From assembly GCA_964562855.1 (NCBI GenBank), contig CAZLVB010000007.1:1-34373 (forward strand): a DNA stretch of 34,373 bases, given 5' to 3'. The notes under the pieces are model-generated. The model had not been told where the DNA came from, did not search any database, and worked only from the letters and a program-made list of their open reading frames with translations. The DNA comes from 2-12-FULL-41-17 sp964562855 (GTDB lineage Bacteria; Patescibacteriota; Microgenomatia; Curtissbacterales; GWA2-41-24). This document shows, in pieces, positions 1 to 7,230 of the stretch (its first letter is position 1; each line of letters starts with the position of its first letter). The position numbers and the translations under genes were made by a program.

Positions 1-488
1 CGGCAACCACAAAAGGTATTCTGACAATTTTAAATTACTACAAAATTCCCATTTCAAGAAAAAAAGTTGTCATCGTTGGCAGATCTTCTTTGGTCGGCAA
101 ACCAACAATGTTGGCCTTTTTAAATAATAATGCAACAGTAACTGTCTGTCATAAAGCAACCAAAAATTTGCGCGAGGAAACAAAATTGGCAGACATCTTA
201 GTCGTTGCCGCCGGCAAACCAAAACTAATTAACAAAGATTATGTTTCCAAAGGTCAAGTAGTCGTCGACGTCGGCATCAACGCCGTCGAGTTACCAGAGA
301 CCAGAGACCCTTCGTCGGAGCTCAGGGCAAGCCAGAGACCAGGAACTAAACTCGTTGGCGACGTTGATTTTGACAGTGTCAAAAATATTGTTGCTGCAAT
401 CTCCCCCGTCCCCGGCGGCGCAGGCCCCATGACCGTCGCCTCTCTCTTCGAGAACTTACTCGAAGCTTACAATCGCCTACATGGTTGA
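1..488 (+). CDS. folD: FolD bifunctional methylenetetrahydrofolate dehydrogenase/cyclohydrolase, 3' part
   Basis: The reading frame is open from base 3 at the window edge, so this is the C-terminal part of a gene that begins upstream. FolD interconverts 5,10-methylene-THF and 10-formyl-THF, the formyl donor for the Fmt reaction encoded at 4343-5218. Visible hallmarks are the NADP-binding segment VVIVGRSSLVGKP, the following ATVTVCHKAT stretch, VDVGIN, LVGDVDF and the C-terminal PVPGGAGPMTVASL signature. The catalytic Lys region lies outside the window. Between VDVGIN and KLVGDVDF there are about 15 extra residues compared with usual FolD, encoded by a repeat-like segment (see 293-343). It ends 8 bp inside the next small ORF. 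Family assignment is near certain. Confidence 0.96.
   Translation, partial: ATTKGILTILNYYKIPISRKKVVIVGRSSLVGKPTMLAFLNNNATVTVCHKATKNLREETKLADILVVAAGKPKLINKDYVSKGQVVVDVGINAVELPETRDPSSELRASQRPGTKLVGDVDFDSVKNIVAAISPVPGGAGPMTVASLFENLLEAYNRLHG
293..343. repeat. In-frame repeat insertion in folD
   Basis: A segment related to the palindromic family seen elsewhere in the window (acccttcg...ctcagggcaag, the reverse of the gcttgccctgag...cgaaggg units at 20509-20586) lies within folD. It is flanked by direct repeats: ccagagacca at 294-303 and again from 332. It is in frame and adds about 15 residues in a loop before the conserved LVGDVDF motif. The direct repeats could be a target duplication or simple stutter; I cannot distinguish these. 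Confidence 0.6.
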
Positions 489-687
489 GTTGGATTATGA
501 ACTCAAATCACACGTTTTGCGGTTCGCGGGAGAAATAGCTGGAACTAAAGGAACTCTTATGCATATCGGACCGGTTAAAAATAGAGGTAAAGATTATATG
601 ATTATTTATTTTTCAACTGGTCAGCCAACGGAAAATGACTTAAAAATCTTTAACCAAATCCTCTCCACGTTTAAATTTTTAGATTAA
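481..687 (+). CDS. Small hypothetical protein, possible C-terminal fragment
   Basis: A 68-residue ORF whose ATG overlaps the folD stop by 8 bp. Function unknown. Its last residues (FNQILSTFKFLD) match the style of the C-terminus of the anchored protein at 16326-16895 (FDKAISSFKFLR) and the NSFSF ending region of the protein at 21471-22295. It lacks the N-terminal membrane anchor those proteins have, so it could be the truncated 3' remnant of such a gene rather than a complete one. No Shine-Dalgarno site is visible. It is followed by a repeat-filled gap. Confidence 0.45.
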   Translation: MVELDYELKSHVLRFAGEIAGTKGTLMHIGPVKNRGKDYMIIYFSTGQPTENDLKIFNQILSTFKFLD

Positions 688-722
688 TTGACAAACTGAA
701 CGCAGTTACGAGTTTCGCACTT

Positions 723-795
723 TGTCATTCCGGGCTTGACCCGGAATCCATACAAATAATTATCGATGTAGATTCCCGCTTTCGCGGGAATGACA
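723..795. repeat. Palindromic repeat element (attcc/cccgc type)
   Basis: A 73-bp unit with 9-bp terminal inverted repeats, tgtcattcc (723-731) and ggaatgaca (787-795). It contains two internal hairpins, ccgggcttgacccgg and cccgctttcgcggg. The same family recurs at 11049-11084, 11118-11138 and 11441-11460 around the GIY-YIG gene. Confidence 0.8.
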
Positions 796-813
796 TGGAA
801 GTAATTTCACCGA

Positions 814-974
814 ACTGCGAATAAACACAAGTTGACATAGTCAACGCAGTGTTAAGTTCGTAAAACTCACGTAACAGTGGAAGGTGCTCCTTGACAATTA
901 CCTTCCACTGTTATATTCGCACACTCATGTAACACTGCGAATAAACACAAGTTGACATAGTCAACGCAGTGTTA
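814..974. repeat. Array of three hairpin units with 41-bp direct repeats
   Basis: Two identical 41-bp copies (814-854 and 934-974, starting actgcgaataaacac and ending gcagtgtta) lie exactly 120 bp apart. Each is itself a partial palindrome; the second has 9-bp outer arms aacactgcg/cgcagtgtt and an inner gttgac-ata-gtcaac. Between them is a different 13-bp hairpin, aacagtggaaggt (873-885) with accttccactgtt (900-912). Similar 18-nt spacers separate the three units (about 855-872 and 913-930). No gene is seen in 690-1059 apart from this and the neighbouring repeats. Confidence 0.85.
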
Positions 975-991
975 TAACATTGTACTAACCT

Positions 992-1055
992 TTCGACCCG
1001 TTCGACAGACTCAGGGTCGCACTGAGCGAAGTCGAATGTGCGATACACTCAGGGT
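992..1055. repeat. Palindromic repeat (ttcgac...cagggt...gtcgaa type)
   Basis: Contains ttcgac...gactcagggtcgcactgagcgaagtcgaa with dyad symmetry. Members of the same family lie in priA (2668-2740) and at 20509-20586, 24547-24577 and 27950-27967. The last bases, cagggt, end just before the antitoxin ATG at 1060 and may supply its ribosome binding site. Confidence 0.7.
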
Positions 1056-1059
1056 AAAC

Positions 1060-1278
1060 ATGATCCAAAAAATAATCCGCGTCGGTAATTCAGTAGCCGT
1101 CACCATACCTCAAAGCGTCATCAAAGAAAAAAAACTAAAAGTTGGTGACGAAGTAAAAGTCGACGTTGAACCAATCACAAAATCAAAAAAAACAACTTTA
1201 ACCCCAGAATTCATTAAGTGGGTCGACAAATATATAGAAAACAACCGCCCCGCTCTCGAAGAGCTTGCGGGCAAATGA
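1060..1278 (+). CDS. AbrB/MazE-type antitoxin
   Basis: A 72-residue protein with a SpoVT/AbrB swapped-hairpin DNA-binding domain (residues about 1-45: MIQKIIRVGNSVAVTIPQSV, then KVGDEVKVDV). The short C-terminal tail (about 46-72) probably binds and neutralises the toxin. I chose the ATG at 1060 because the upstream in-frame ATG at 1036 lies inside a palindromic repeat and gives no domain sequence, while agggt sits just before 1060. The gene overlaps the Doc-like toxin by 4 bp (ATGA), the usual translational coupling of a type II toxin-antitoxin pair. Such antitoxins commonly repress their own promoter, possibly through the inverted repeats upstream (inference). Confidence 0.85.
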   Translation: MIQKIIRVGNSVAVTIPQSVIKEKKLKVGDEVKVDVEPITKSKKTTLTPEFIKWVDKYIENNRPALEELAGK

Positions 1279-1655
1279 CCAAATTCCCCACCTTAGATGA
1301 AATAGTTGCCATCCATTTCAGGGTGACCGAAAAAACTGGTGGTTCTCAAGGTGTACGCAGTTGGGATTTACTGTCATCGGCTCTAGGCCGTCCTCAAACA
1401 ACTTTTGGTGGCGAGGATCTCTATCCTGATATTTATTTAAAAGCTGCAGCGCTTATTCAATCGCTCTCATCAAATCATCCGTTTGTCGATGGCAACAAAC
1501 GAACGGCACTGGCAACCTTAGAGTATTTTTTACACTTGAATAATTTATCATTAGAGGCGACTGCGCAGGAAAAAGTAGATTTTACACTTTGGGCAGAAAA
1601 CAAAAAGCCCGCAATCGAAAAAATTGCGGATTGGATCAAAAAGCATACCCCTTAA
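1275..1655 (+). CDS. doc: Doc/Fic family toxin (death-on-curing type)
   Basis: A 126-residue protein of Doc size with the Fic-type active-site motif HPFVDGNKRTA at residues 68-78 (HxFx[DN]xNKR in Doc proteins), including the catalytic-position His68. Phage P1 Doc phosphorylates EF-Tu and halts translation; the same activity here is inferred from the family, since Fic proteins can also AMPylate. The start at 1275 follows from the ATGA overlap with the antitoxin. The ORF is open further upstream to 1218, but that part lies inside the antitoxin gene and does not resemble Doc. The cassette sits in a repeat-dense gap beside folD and priA, compatible with acquisition or with stabilising the region. 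Confidence 0.9.
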   Translation: MTKFPTLDEIVAIHFRVTEKTGGSQGVRSWDLLSSALGRPQTTFGGEDLYPDIYLKAAALIQSLSSNHPFVDGNKRTALATLEYFLHLNNLSLEATAQEKVDFTLWAENKKPAIEKIADWIKKHTP

Positions 1656-1801
1656 AATCTAACCTTGCTACTCTGTTACGTAACACTTTAGAGATTTCTC
1701 GTTTCCTGTTTCCCTGTTTTAAAACGCAAAAACAGAACTACTAGTTATCATCACCACCCTGGCTTTACTAACTCACTCTGACACTCTAAAATCAGCCTAT
1801 C

Positions 1802-3661
1802 ATGTACGCCGACGTTGTCGTTTTAACCTATCAATCGCCGGAGATCGGCATTTACACATATCAAATCCCCAGCGAATTAAAAAATTCAATCACAGTCGGC
1901 CATTTGGTAGAAGTACCGTTTGGCAGCCGCGCTCCTTACGGAATAGTAATTGCCATTAAATCTGTCGATCCAAAGAATATCACTAAAATCAGGCCGATTA
2001 TCGGGCTTGCCCTACCCCAACCTGTGCTTCTTCCCTACCAAATAGAACTTCTAAAATGGATGGCCAATTACTATGCGGCCCCTCTCGTCAATTGCCTGGA
2101 AACAATGCTGCCGCAGATACCAAGGAGATCGCTAAACGCAAAAAGCCTAACGACTAATGCCGTTGCCAATGAAAAAAGCGTTAGCCATTCGTCTTTAAGC
2201 ATTAGTCAGACTCTTGTTCTGGTTCCCTCCATTAACCGCCTCCCGGAAACCCTTGCTCAATTTAAACAAGCAAAAAACTACGTCTTGTTTCATAACCAAC
2301 TGAAAACTTCCGAAATTTTTGCGACTTGGATGAAAATTGCCTCCGGTGATGCCGATTTCATCTTCGGCTCCCGAAGCGCTATTTTTGCACCCTGCCCAAA
2401 TCTCGCCAAAATAATCATTTTCGATGAGCACGACGGCGCTTATAAAGACGAAAGGTCGCCCTACTTTGATACCTTAACTGTTGCCGAGAAAATTCAGGAA
2501 TTGACCAAGGCGAAACTTGAAATTATTGATTCTTCTCCAAAAATAACCACGTATTTTGCCCATAAAAACGAGGTCAAAATGTCAAATGTCCCCGCCATAG
2601 GCGGGTCCGCCTCTGGCGGAAAAGGTCACTTTTCGCAAGAAAACTCGCTCAAAGCGAGCATGTCACCCATTCGACAAGCTCAGGCCTTCGGCTCTGAGGC
2701 TCAGGCTCGAAGAGGTGACCCTGAGTCAATCGAAGGGTCAAAGATCATTCTTGTCTCGATGACAGATGAAAGAAATGCCGGCAATAAATCCCCTATATCA
2801 GGTATGCTTTCGGATTTCCTAAAAAGAAACTACAGGGCAGGCGGCAAATCGCTTCTTTTCTTAAACAAAAAAATCGAAAGCGGCCAGTATTTCTGCAGAA
2901 ACTGCAAACATCAATCATATGCCAGAGTAAAACCAGCTACCTGTCCAAACTGCAACTCGCAAGATCTGTTTTTCTATTCGCTAAATATTGCTTCACTTGC
3001 AAATTTAGTTCGCCAAATTATCCCGCACGTCCCCATTAAACTGATAGCCGAAGGCATTTCTCCGGCGCTTGCACAAGCACCTGTTCATATTGCCACTTCC
3101 ACAATTTTTTACGCCCAGAATGTCGCCAAATACCAGTTTGTTGCCCATATCGCACCGGATAACGTTTTAAATGCTCCGGATTTTACAAGCGCCGAAAAGG
3201 TTTATACTCAAGTCGCAGGCCTAAAAAAATTATTGGCCAAAAATGGCATTCTCCTGCTACAAACTTACAATCCCCAAAATACAACTTTAAAATCCGCGGC
3301 AAACAATGATTATCAAAATTTTGCCAAGGACCAGCTAGACTTACGTAAGGCTTTAACCTACCCACCCTATGCTCTACTTGTAAAATTAACTATCAAAGGC
3401 AACAATTTAGAAAAACTTAGCCAAAAAGCCCAAAGCATATTTTCGCTACTTTCGGAATCTAAAAACGACACCACAATGATTCTTGGTCCATATCAGTCTT
3501 TTTTTACTCAACGTAATCCACGATATAATATAATTCTTAAGAAAAAAATTGACTCATTCGATCTTGTTGACCGAGAAAAAGCACTCGCGGATCTTAAACC
3601 AATACTTGCCAAAATAAATCCTGATTGGCAAATTATTGTTGATCCGGATACATTAAATTAA
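1802..3661 (+). CDS. priA: PriA-like primosomal protein N', apparently without ATPase motifs
   Basis: PriA restarts stalled replication forks. Recognisable here are the N-terminal DNA-binding region (residues 1-105, ending in LLKWMANYYAAP), TLVLVPS, GSRSAIFAPC, a DEAH-like IIIFDEHDGAYKDE, one CxxC...CxxC zinc site (CRNC, CPNC; usual PriA has eight cysteines) and the C-terminal NAPDF, LLLQTYNP, DYQNFAKDQLDLRKALTYPPYALL block. Missing are the Walker A motif normally just before LVLVP, the GSATPS motif (here DSSPKITTYF), the GTQM motif (here IATST) and the GRAGR arginine motif (here GLKKLLAKNG). At 619 residues it is shorter than typical PriA (about 730). Repeat-derived in-frame inserts occur at residues about 112-136 and 262-313. 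A TAAAAT box lies 9 nt before the start and no SD is visible. Family is confident; helicase activity is doubtful. Confidence 0.9.
   Translation: MYADVVVLTYQSPEIGIYTYQIPSELKNSITVGHLVEVPFGSRAPYGIVIAIKSVDPKNITKIRPIIGLALPQPVLLPYQIELLKWMANYYAAPLVNCLETMLPQIPRRSLNAKSLTTNAVANEKSVSHSSLSISQTLVLVPSINRLPETLAQFKQAKNYVLFHNQLKTSEIFATWMKIASGDADFIFGSRSAIFAPCPNLAKIIIFDEHDGAYKDERSPYFDTLTVAEKIQELTKAKLEIIDSSPKITTYFAHKNEVKMSNVPAIGGSASGGKGHFSQENSLKASMSPIRQAQAFGSEAQARRGDPESIEGSKIILVSMTDERNAGNKSPISGMLSDFLKRNYRAGGKSLLFLNKKIESGQYFCRNCKHQSYARVKPATCPNCNSQDLFFYSLNIASLANLVRQIIPHVPIKLIAEGISPALAQAPVHIATSTIFYAQNVAKYQFVAHIAPDNVLNAPDFTSAEKVYTQVAGLKKLLAKNGILLLQTYNPQNTTLKSAANNDYQNFAKDQLDLRKALTYPPYALLVKLTIKGNNLEKLSQKAQSIFSLLSESKNDTTMILGPYQSFFTQRNPRYNIILKKKIDSFDLVDREKALADLKPILAKINPDWQIIVDPDTLN
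2152..2207. repeat. Inverted repeat inside priA near the expected P-loop site
   Basis: gactaatgc (2152-2160) pairs with gcattagtc (2199-2207), 9 bp, with an inner ctaacg/cgttag relation. It resembles the inverted repeat before rplK at 25928-25984. It is translated as the low-complexity stretch between the N-terminal domain and LVLVP, about where Walker A would be in a standard PriA. Confidence 0.6.
2589..2740. repeat. Composite palindromic repeat insertion in priA
   Basis: Three palindromic modules stand in a row, all in frame: ccccgccataggcgggtccg...ggcgga (2589-2620), ctcgctcaaagcgag (about 2645-2659), and ttcgacaagctcagg...gaccctgagtcaatcgaagggtc (2669-2739). They encode about 50 extra residues (262-313) rich in G, S, A and Q, with no counterpart in ordinary PriA. 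Confidence 0.8.
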
Positions 3662-3756
3662 ATTCGAAAATCGAAAAACTTATTAGTTTCATTAGTATGA
3701 ATTCGTATATTAGCATCGATACCAATATACTAATGGATACTAATTATGCGAATTGT

Positions 3757-3808
3757 TTCGGATTTCGCTCGCCTCGCTTCGCTTGCGAAGCGGGTGCTTC
3801 GGATTTCG
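3757..3808. repeat. Hairpin flanked by 11-bp direct repeats before def
   Basis: The direct repeat ttcggatttcg occurs at 3757-3767 and 3798-3808 and flanks a 7-bp stem cgcttcg/cgaagcg (3775-3781/3786-3792). It lies in the 160-bp gap between priA and def, which otherwise holds only AT-rich stuttering sequence. Confidence 0.75.
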
Positions 3809-3824
3809 TATTTATTACAAGAAT

Positions 3825-4346
3825 ATGATAAAACCAATTCTGACAATACCAAATGACAAGCTTCGCCAAAGATCAGAAGAGATCACATCGTTTGATAAAA
3901 GTCTCGCGAATCTAATTACTGATCTTTCCGAAACTTTAGATTCGCAGACAGATCCGCCCGGCTTGGGGCTTTCCGCACCGCAGATTAACGTTTTCAAACG
4001 GGTTTTTGTGGCTAAAATTAAAAACAGAATCAAAGCGTTTGTAAACCCCCTGATTGTTAAACTTTCCAAAAAAGAAGTTACTTATTTGGAGGGATGTTTT
4101 TCTGTTCCTGATTTTTACGGCCATGTTATAAGACCTGCGGAAATCGAGCTGAAATCTTGCGATATGCAAGGAAAAAAGTCAAAAAAAAACTACAGGGGAC
4201 TACCTGCCAGAATTATCCAGCATGAAATCGATCATCTGGACGGAGTGATCTTTATCGACCATGTTCACGCGCAAAACGGTAAGGTTTTTAAAGTTGAGAA
4301 AGACAAAAAAGGCCAAGAGCAGCTTGTTGAGATAGCATATGCATGA
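3825..4346 (+). CDS. def: Peptide deformylase
   Basis: A 173-residue enzyme that removes the formyl group from the N-terminal methionine of new proteins, acting after Fmt. All three family motifs are visible: GLGLSAPQ (motif 1), EGCFSVP with the metal-ligand Cys (motif 2) and QHEIDHLDG with two His ligands and the catalytic Glu (motif 3). The start at 3825 (MIKPILTIPND) matches the family N-terminus; the in-frame ATG at 3753 would only add repeat-derived residues. No SD is visible. The stop overlaps the fmt start by 4 bp, so def and fmt are translationally coupled. Confidence 0.97.
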   Translation: MIKPILTIPNDKLRQRSEEITSFDKSLANLITDLSETLDSQTDPPGLGLSAPQINVFKRVFVAKIKNRIKAFVNPLIVKLSKKEVTYLEGCFSVPDFYGHVIRPAEIELKSCDMQGKKSKKNYRGLPARIIQHEIDHLDGVIFIDHVHAQNGKVFKVEKDKKGQEQLVEIAYA

Positions 4347-5218
4347 AAATAATCTTTTTTGGCAATACCAAATATTCAAAAATTGTACAAGAAGAACTGC
4401 ACAAAAAATTCAAACTTGCGGCAGTTGTTACAATCCCCGACAAACCTAAGGGCCGAGACCGAAAACTCACACCTTCCCCTACAAAGGAGTTTGCCCAAAG
4501 CAACAATATTCCGACAGTTGAAGCCGAAAAAATTACTAAAAACGAGATCGCACTGATTTCAAAATTTAACCCCGATTTCTTTGTTGTCGCGGATTACGGC
4601 TTGATCCTGCCACCCGCTCTTCTGCAAGGTCCCAAATCTGACTCTCTAAATATCCACCATTCGCTTCTTCCAAAATACAGGGGCCCTGCACCGGCTCCGG
4701 CTGCTATCTTAAATGGTGATAGAGTTTCCGGAGTTACGATTATTTCTATGACCTACGACGTCGACGCCGGTGACATTCTGGCGCAAAAAAAATATACGCT
4801 TTTACCGGATGAGACCACTGATTCATTATTGACAAAATTGAACACTCTTGGAGGAAAACTCGTCTGTGAAGTGATCAGGAATCTTCAAGAATACAAATCC
4901 AAAAAAATCAACCAAGACGAAAATAAAGCAACTTACACTCATCGCTTCACCAAAGCCGACGGCCAAATCGATCCGCAAGATCCGCCGAGTGCGCAAACAC
5001 TTGATCGCATGATCCGCGCTTTCTATCCCTGGCCTGGCACATGGTGCCAGTTGACAGTTCACGGTCGACAGTTCACAGTGAAATTTTTACCAAATCCCAA
5101 CTACCCAAATAAATACTTAATTCAACCGGAAGGGAAAAAACCTATGACTGTAAAAGAATTCTTAAATGGATATTCACCCGAAGCTACAAAATTGATAAAA
5201 GCTTTAAACTTAAATTGA
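4343..5218 (+). CDS. fmt: Methionyl-tRNA formyltransferase
   Basis: A 291-residue enzyme that formylates initiator Met-tRNA using 10-formyl-THF. The N-terminal Rossmann-like domain begins MKIIFFGNTKYSKIV. The formyltransferase signature is present as LNIHHSLLPKYRGPAP with the catalytic Asn/His/Ser pattern, followed by GVTIISMTYDVDAGDIL with the essential Asp. The C-terminal tRNA-binding domain (from about residue 205, including IRAFYPWPGTWCQL) is somewhat short. It overlaps def by 4 bp, the classical def-fmt pair, and converges with the minus-strand gene ending at 5210 with an 8-bp overlap. Confidence 0.97.
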   Translation: MKIIFFGNTKYSKIVQEELHKKFKLAAVVTIPDKPKGRDRKLTPSPTKEFAQSNNIPTVEAEKITKNEIALISKFNPDFFVVADYGLILPPALLQGPKSDSLNIHHSLLPKYRGPAPAPAAILNGDRVSGVTIISMTYDVDAGDILAQKKYTLLPDETTDSLLTKLNTLGGKLVCEVIRNLQEYKSKKINQDENKATYTHRFTKADGQIDPQDPPSAQTLDRMIRAFYPWPGTWCQLTVHGRQFTVKFLPNPNYPNKYLIQPEGKKPMTVKEFLNGYSPEATKLIKALNLN

Positions 5219-5560
5219 GACGGGTAATACAGCAAGAATCTCTTGTTTCTGCTCATCTGTAGCATAAGCGGCAACATCATCAGCCAACCGACCAAGTACT
5301 TCATCCGAAACCTGCTCTATTTTTTCTTTAATATTGGAATTTGAAGAAATCTCATCGAGAACTTTCTTAAACGCCTCCGGATCTGTATCTTTCTGGCTAG
5401 AGGCTAAAATCTTGTCAGCACTTGCGCCGTCAATTTCTCTTACTTCTGTCAATAATCTGGTGAAAAAGTACTCATAGAATATACTGACAAATTCTCTTCT
5501 CTTATCTTCTGGAAAATCGGCAATCTCTAAAACTTTATGAATAATCTCGTCAAAATTCAT
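5210..5560 (-). CDS. Hypothetical helical protein
   Basis: A 116-residue protein I do not recognise. It looks wholly alpha-helical and acidic (MNFDEIIHKVLEIADFPEDK...), with heptad-like spacing and no signal or membrane segment. Its start overlaps the stop of the upstream minus-strand gene by 4 bp (ATGA), so the two are almost certainly co-translated. It resembles in style the small helical DUF proteins common in CPR genomes, but I cannot name a family. Confidence 0.75.
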   Translation of the reverse strand: MNFDEIIHKVLEIADFPEDKRREFVSIFYEYFFTRLLTEVREIDGASADKILASSQKDTDPEAFKKVLDEISSNSNIKEKIEQVSDEVLGRLADDVAAYATDEQKQEILAVLPVSI

Positions 5561-5985
5561 TTGGCAGCAGGTGCCCTAGTTGCGGGTTTTGGCTGTAAGC
5601 GATCACGCAAAAAAGCAGCTGTTTTTTCGACACCTTTAAAAAGAGGGCTCCAAGTTCGCATATATATATTACGAGAAGCCTCTAACCAAGGTCTCCTGAC
5701 TGCTGATTTTGAAGCCACTACACTCTTTTGCCAACCCTCCTCACCCTGGGTTCTAAATCTTTCTGTCGCATCTCTCATCGCCTCGAGCCTTGCAGCCAAC
5801 GCTCCTCGCAATCCCCCTTTTTTACCAGCAGCCTCCACTACTCTATCTTCATTCGATTGCTGTGCACGCTCCAGGGCTTCATTAACAGTGCTAGCCACAA
5901 GGCCAGGAGCTTCAACGGGTTTTGGGTTAACTACAGAGGTCTCTGGTTTTGACTCAGGAGGCTTCTCCGCACTTTTGCCATCCAT
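5557..5985 (-). CDS. Hypothetical protein, disordered ends with helical core
   Basis: A 142-residue protein of unknown function. The first 30 residues are Pro/Lys/Glu-rich (KPPESKPETS), then come Ala/Glu/Arg-rich helices (residues about 35-90) and a basic C-terminus (KPATRAPAAK). No signal peptide or membrane helix is seen. It lies 38 nt downstream of rpmB and overlaps the following gene by 4 bp. A CATAAT box 6 nt before the ATG (5992-5997, minus strand) suggests its own leaderless transcript. Confidence 0.7.
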   Translation of the reverse strand: MDGKSAEKPPESKPETSVVNPKPVEAPGLVASTVNEALERAQQSNEDRVVEAAGKKGGLRGALAARLEAMRDATERFRTQGEEGWQKSVVASKSAVRRPWLEASRNIYMRTWSPLFKGVEKTAAFLRDRLQPKPATRAPAAK

Positions 5986-6023
5986 ACCTTAATTATGAAA
6001 CGAAGACTTTGTGAAAAGCAAAT

Positions 6024-6296
6024 TTAGACGGCTAATTGTGGATTTGCTTGAGAGGTTTTGGGTGCTTCGACCTTTTTAGAAACTTGGGTTCTCATCTCTG
6101 CTTTGACTTTCCTTAAGCATTTGGTACAAAGACGCATCGTCTGTCTGACTGCCTTATAAGTGACTTTGATATTGTGTAAATTCGGCTGCCAGACTCTCCT
6201 TTTCTTGGTTGCCCTCATTGCCCAGCCCCCTCCATACTGATGGGCGCCGGACTTTTGTATTTGAGATTTTTTACCGCAAATTTCGCAAACACGCAT
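6024..6296 (-). CDS. rpmB: 50S ribosomal protein L28 (bL28)
   Basis: A 90-residue ribosomal protein with the zinc-binding pattern CEICGKK near the N-terminus and CTKCLRK at residues about 57-63, and the conserved core RRVWQPNLHNIKV. It binds 23S rRNA in the large subunit. The C-terminal 20 residues (after KAEMRTQ) are a variable tail. Upstream sequence is a stuttering attgt/agcaat repeat (about 6303-6358) without a visible SD. Confidence 0.95.
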   Translation of the reverse strand: MRVCEICGKKSQIQKSGAHQYGGGWAMRATKKRRVWQPNLHNIKVTYKAVRQTMRLCTKCLRKVKAEMRTQVSKKVEAPKTSQANPQLAV

Positions 6297-6426
6297 AGAA
6301 ATAATTGTTGAATTGTTATATTGTTTTTCAGCAATTTAGCAATACAGCAATATAATAATAGTGACAAGCTGAATCTGCTAGAATATACCATAACGCTTGT
6401 TAACCTAACAACCTAATTACCAACTC

Positions 6427-7074
6427 ATGCTCATATTAACCTTACTTCAAACGAACCCACTCGTTGCCCTAGCCTTCATTGTCGGTTTAGTCTTTGCTAT
6501 CACAGTTCACGAATTTGCTCATGCATTGGTAGCTTACAGGTTAGGCGATCCAACTGCCAAACTTGCTGGTAGATTAACTTTGAATCCCCGGTCACATTTG
6601 GATCCAATTGGAACCATCGCTCTTTTAATTGTCGGTATCGGTTGGGGTAAGCCGACACCGTTTGATCCGTTTAACCTGAGAAACATTAAAAGAGATTCTG
6701 CCTTAATTTCCGTCGCCGGCGCTGCTTCGAACTTTCTCTTGGCAACAGCTCTTGCCATTCCCTATTTAATCGCTTATTTCACCGGTAATTTAACTGTCCC
6801 TGTTAACACGGTATACCAGATACTTTCAATAGTCATCTGGATTAATTTGATTTTGGCCGTATTCAACTTGATTCCTGTCGCGCCTTTGGACGGTTTCAAA
6901 GTACTGGCAGGCCTCTTGCCCCGCGACTGGTATCGAGATTTTATTCAAACCGAAAGGTACGGCATATTCATCCTGTTATTTCTTTTAATCACTGGCGCAG
7001 TTGGAAGAATCCTATTCCCGATAGTCTCGCTTTTATTCAACTTCCTTATCCCCGGGCTCGTACCGCCATTTTAA
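6427..7074 (+). CDS. Site-2 protease family (M50) membrane metalloprotease
   Basis: A 215-residue membrane protein of the short M50 class (rhomboid-like size, no PDZ). Zinc ligands are visible in HEFAH (residues 29-33), preceded by a hydrophobic helix, and the third-ligand motif is in NLIPVAPLDGFKVL (the NxxPxxxLDG class). About five or six hydrophobic segments are present. Family members cleave transmembrane substrates within the bilayer; the substrate here is unknown. An extended -10 (TG-c-TAGAAT, 6376-6384) lies 42 nt upstream. Confidence 0.93.
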   Translation: MLILTLLQTNPLVALAFIVGLVFAITVHEFAHALVAYRLGDPTAKLAGRLTLNPRSHLDPIGTIALLIVGIGWGKPTPFDPFNLRNIKRDSALISVAGAASNFLLATALAIPYLIAYFTGNLTVPVNTVYQILSIVIWINLILAVFNLIPVAPLDGFKVLAGLLPRDWYRDFIQTERYGIFILLFLLITGAVGRILFPIVSLLFNFLIPGLVPPF

Positions 7075-7196
7075 GTTTTTAGTTTGAGAGACATTGACCC
7101 CGTACTATTTAGTTACTTCGAAGTTTTTTACCTCGACAAACTGTCTATCTAGACATTTACTAGATTAAAAATATCAGGCAAAGAATATGTACGGGG

Positions 7197-7224
7197 TTGA
7201 CGCACATGGTATCATTAATATGGT
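7197..7224 (+). promoter_or_regulatory. Promoter of the structured RNA
   Basis: TTGACG (7197-7202), a 16-nt spacer and TATGGT (7219-7224), positioned about 7 nt before the start of the structured region. The upstream bases gtacggggtt (7190-7199) form an inverted repeat with accccgtac at 7097-7105. Confidence 0.6.
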
Positions 7225-7230
7225 TCACAG

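Noticed and set aside
814..974. Integron attC-like or CRISPR array
   Set aside because: Only two exact copies, spacers of similar sequence, and no GTTRRRY core or cas/integrase gene nearby; better described as a hairpin repeat array.
3753..3824. Longer def start at 3753
   Set aside because: The extra residues come from the hairpin and direct repeats and do not match the family N-terminus.
5537..5992. 151-codon plus-strand ORF
   Set aside because: Antisense to the minus-strand gene 5557-5985, which has ATGA coupling and a coding-like composition; the plus-strand product is Ser/Leu/Cys-rich without features.
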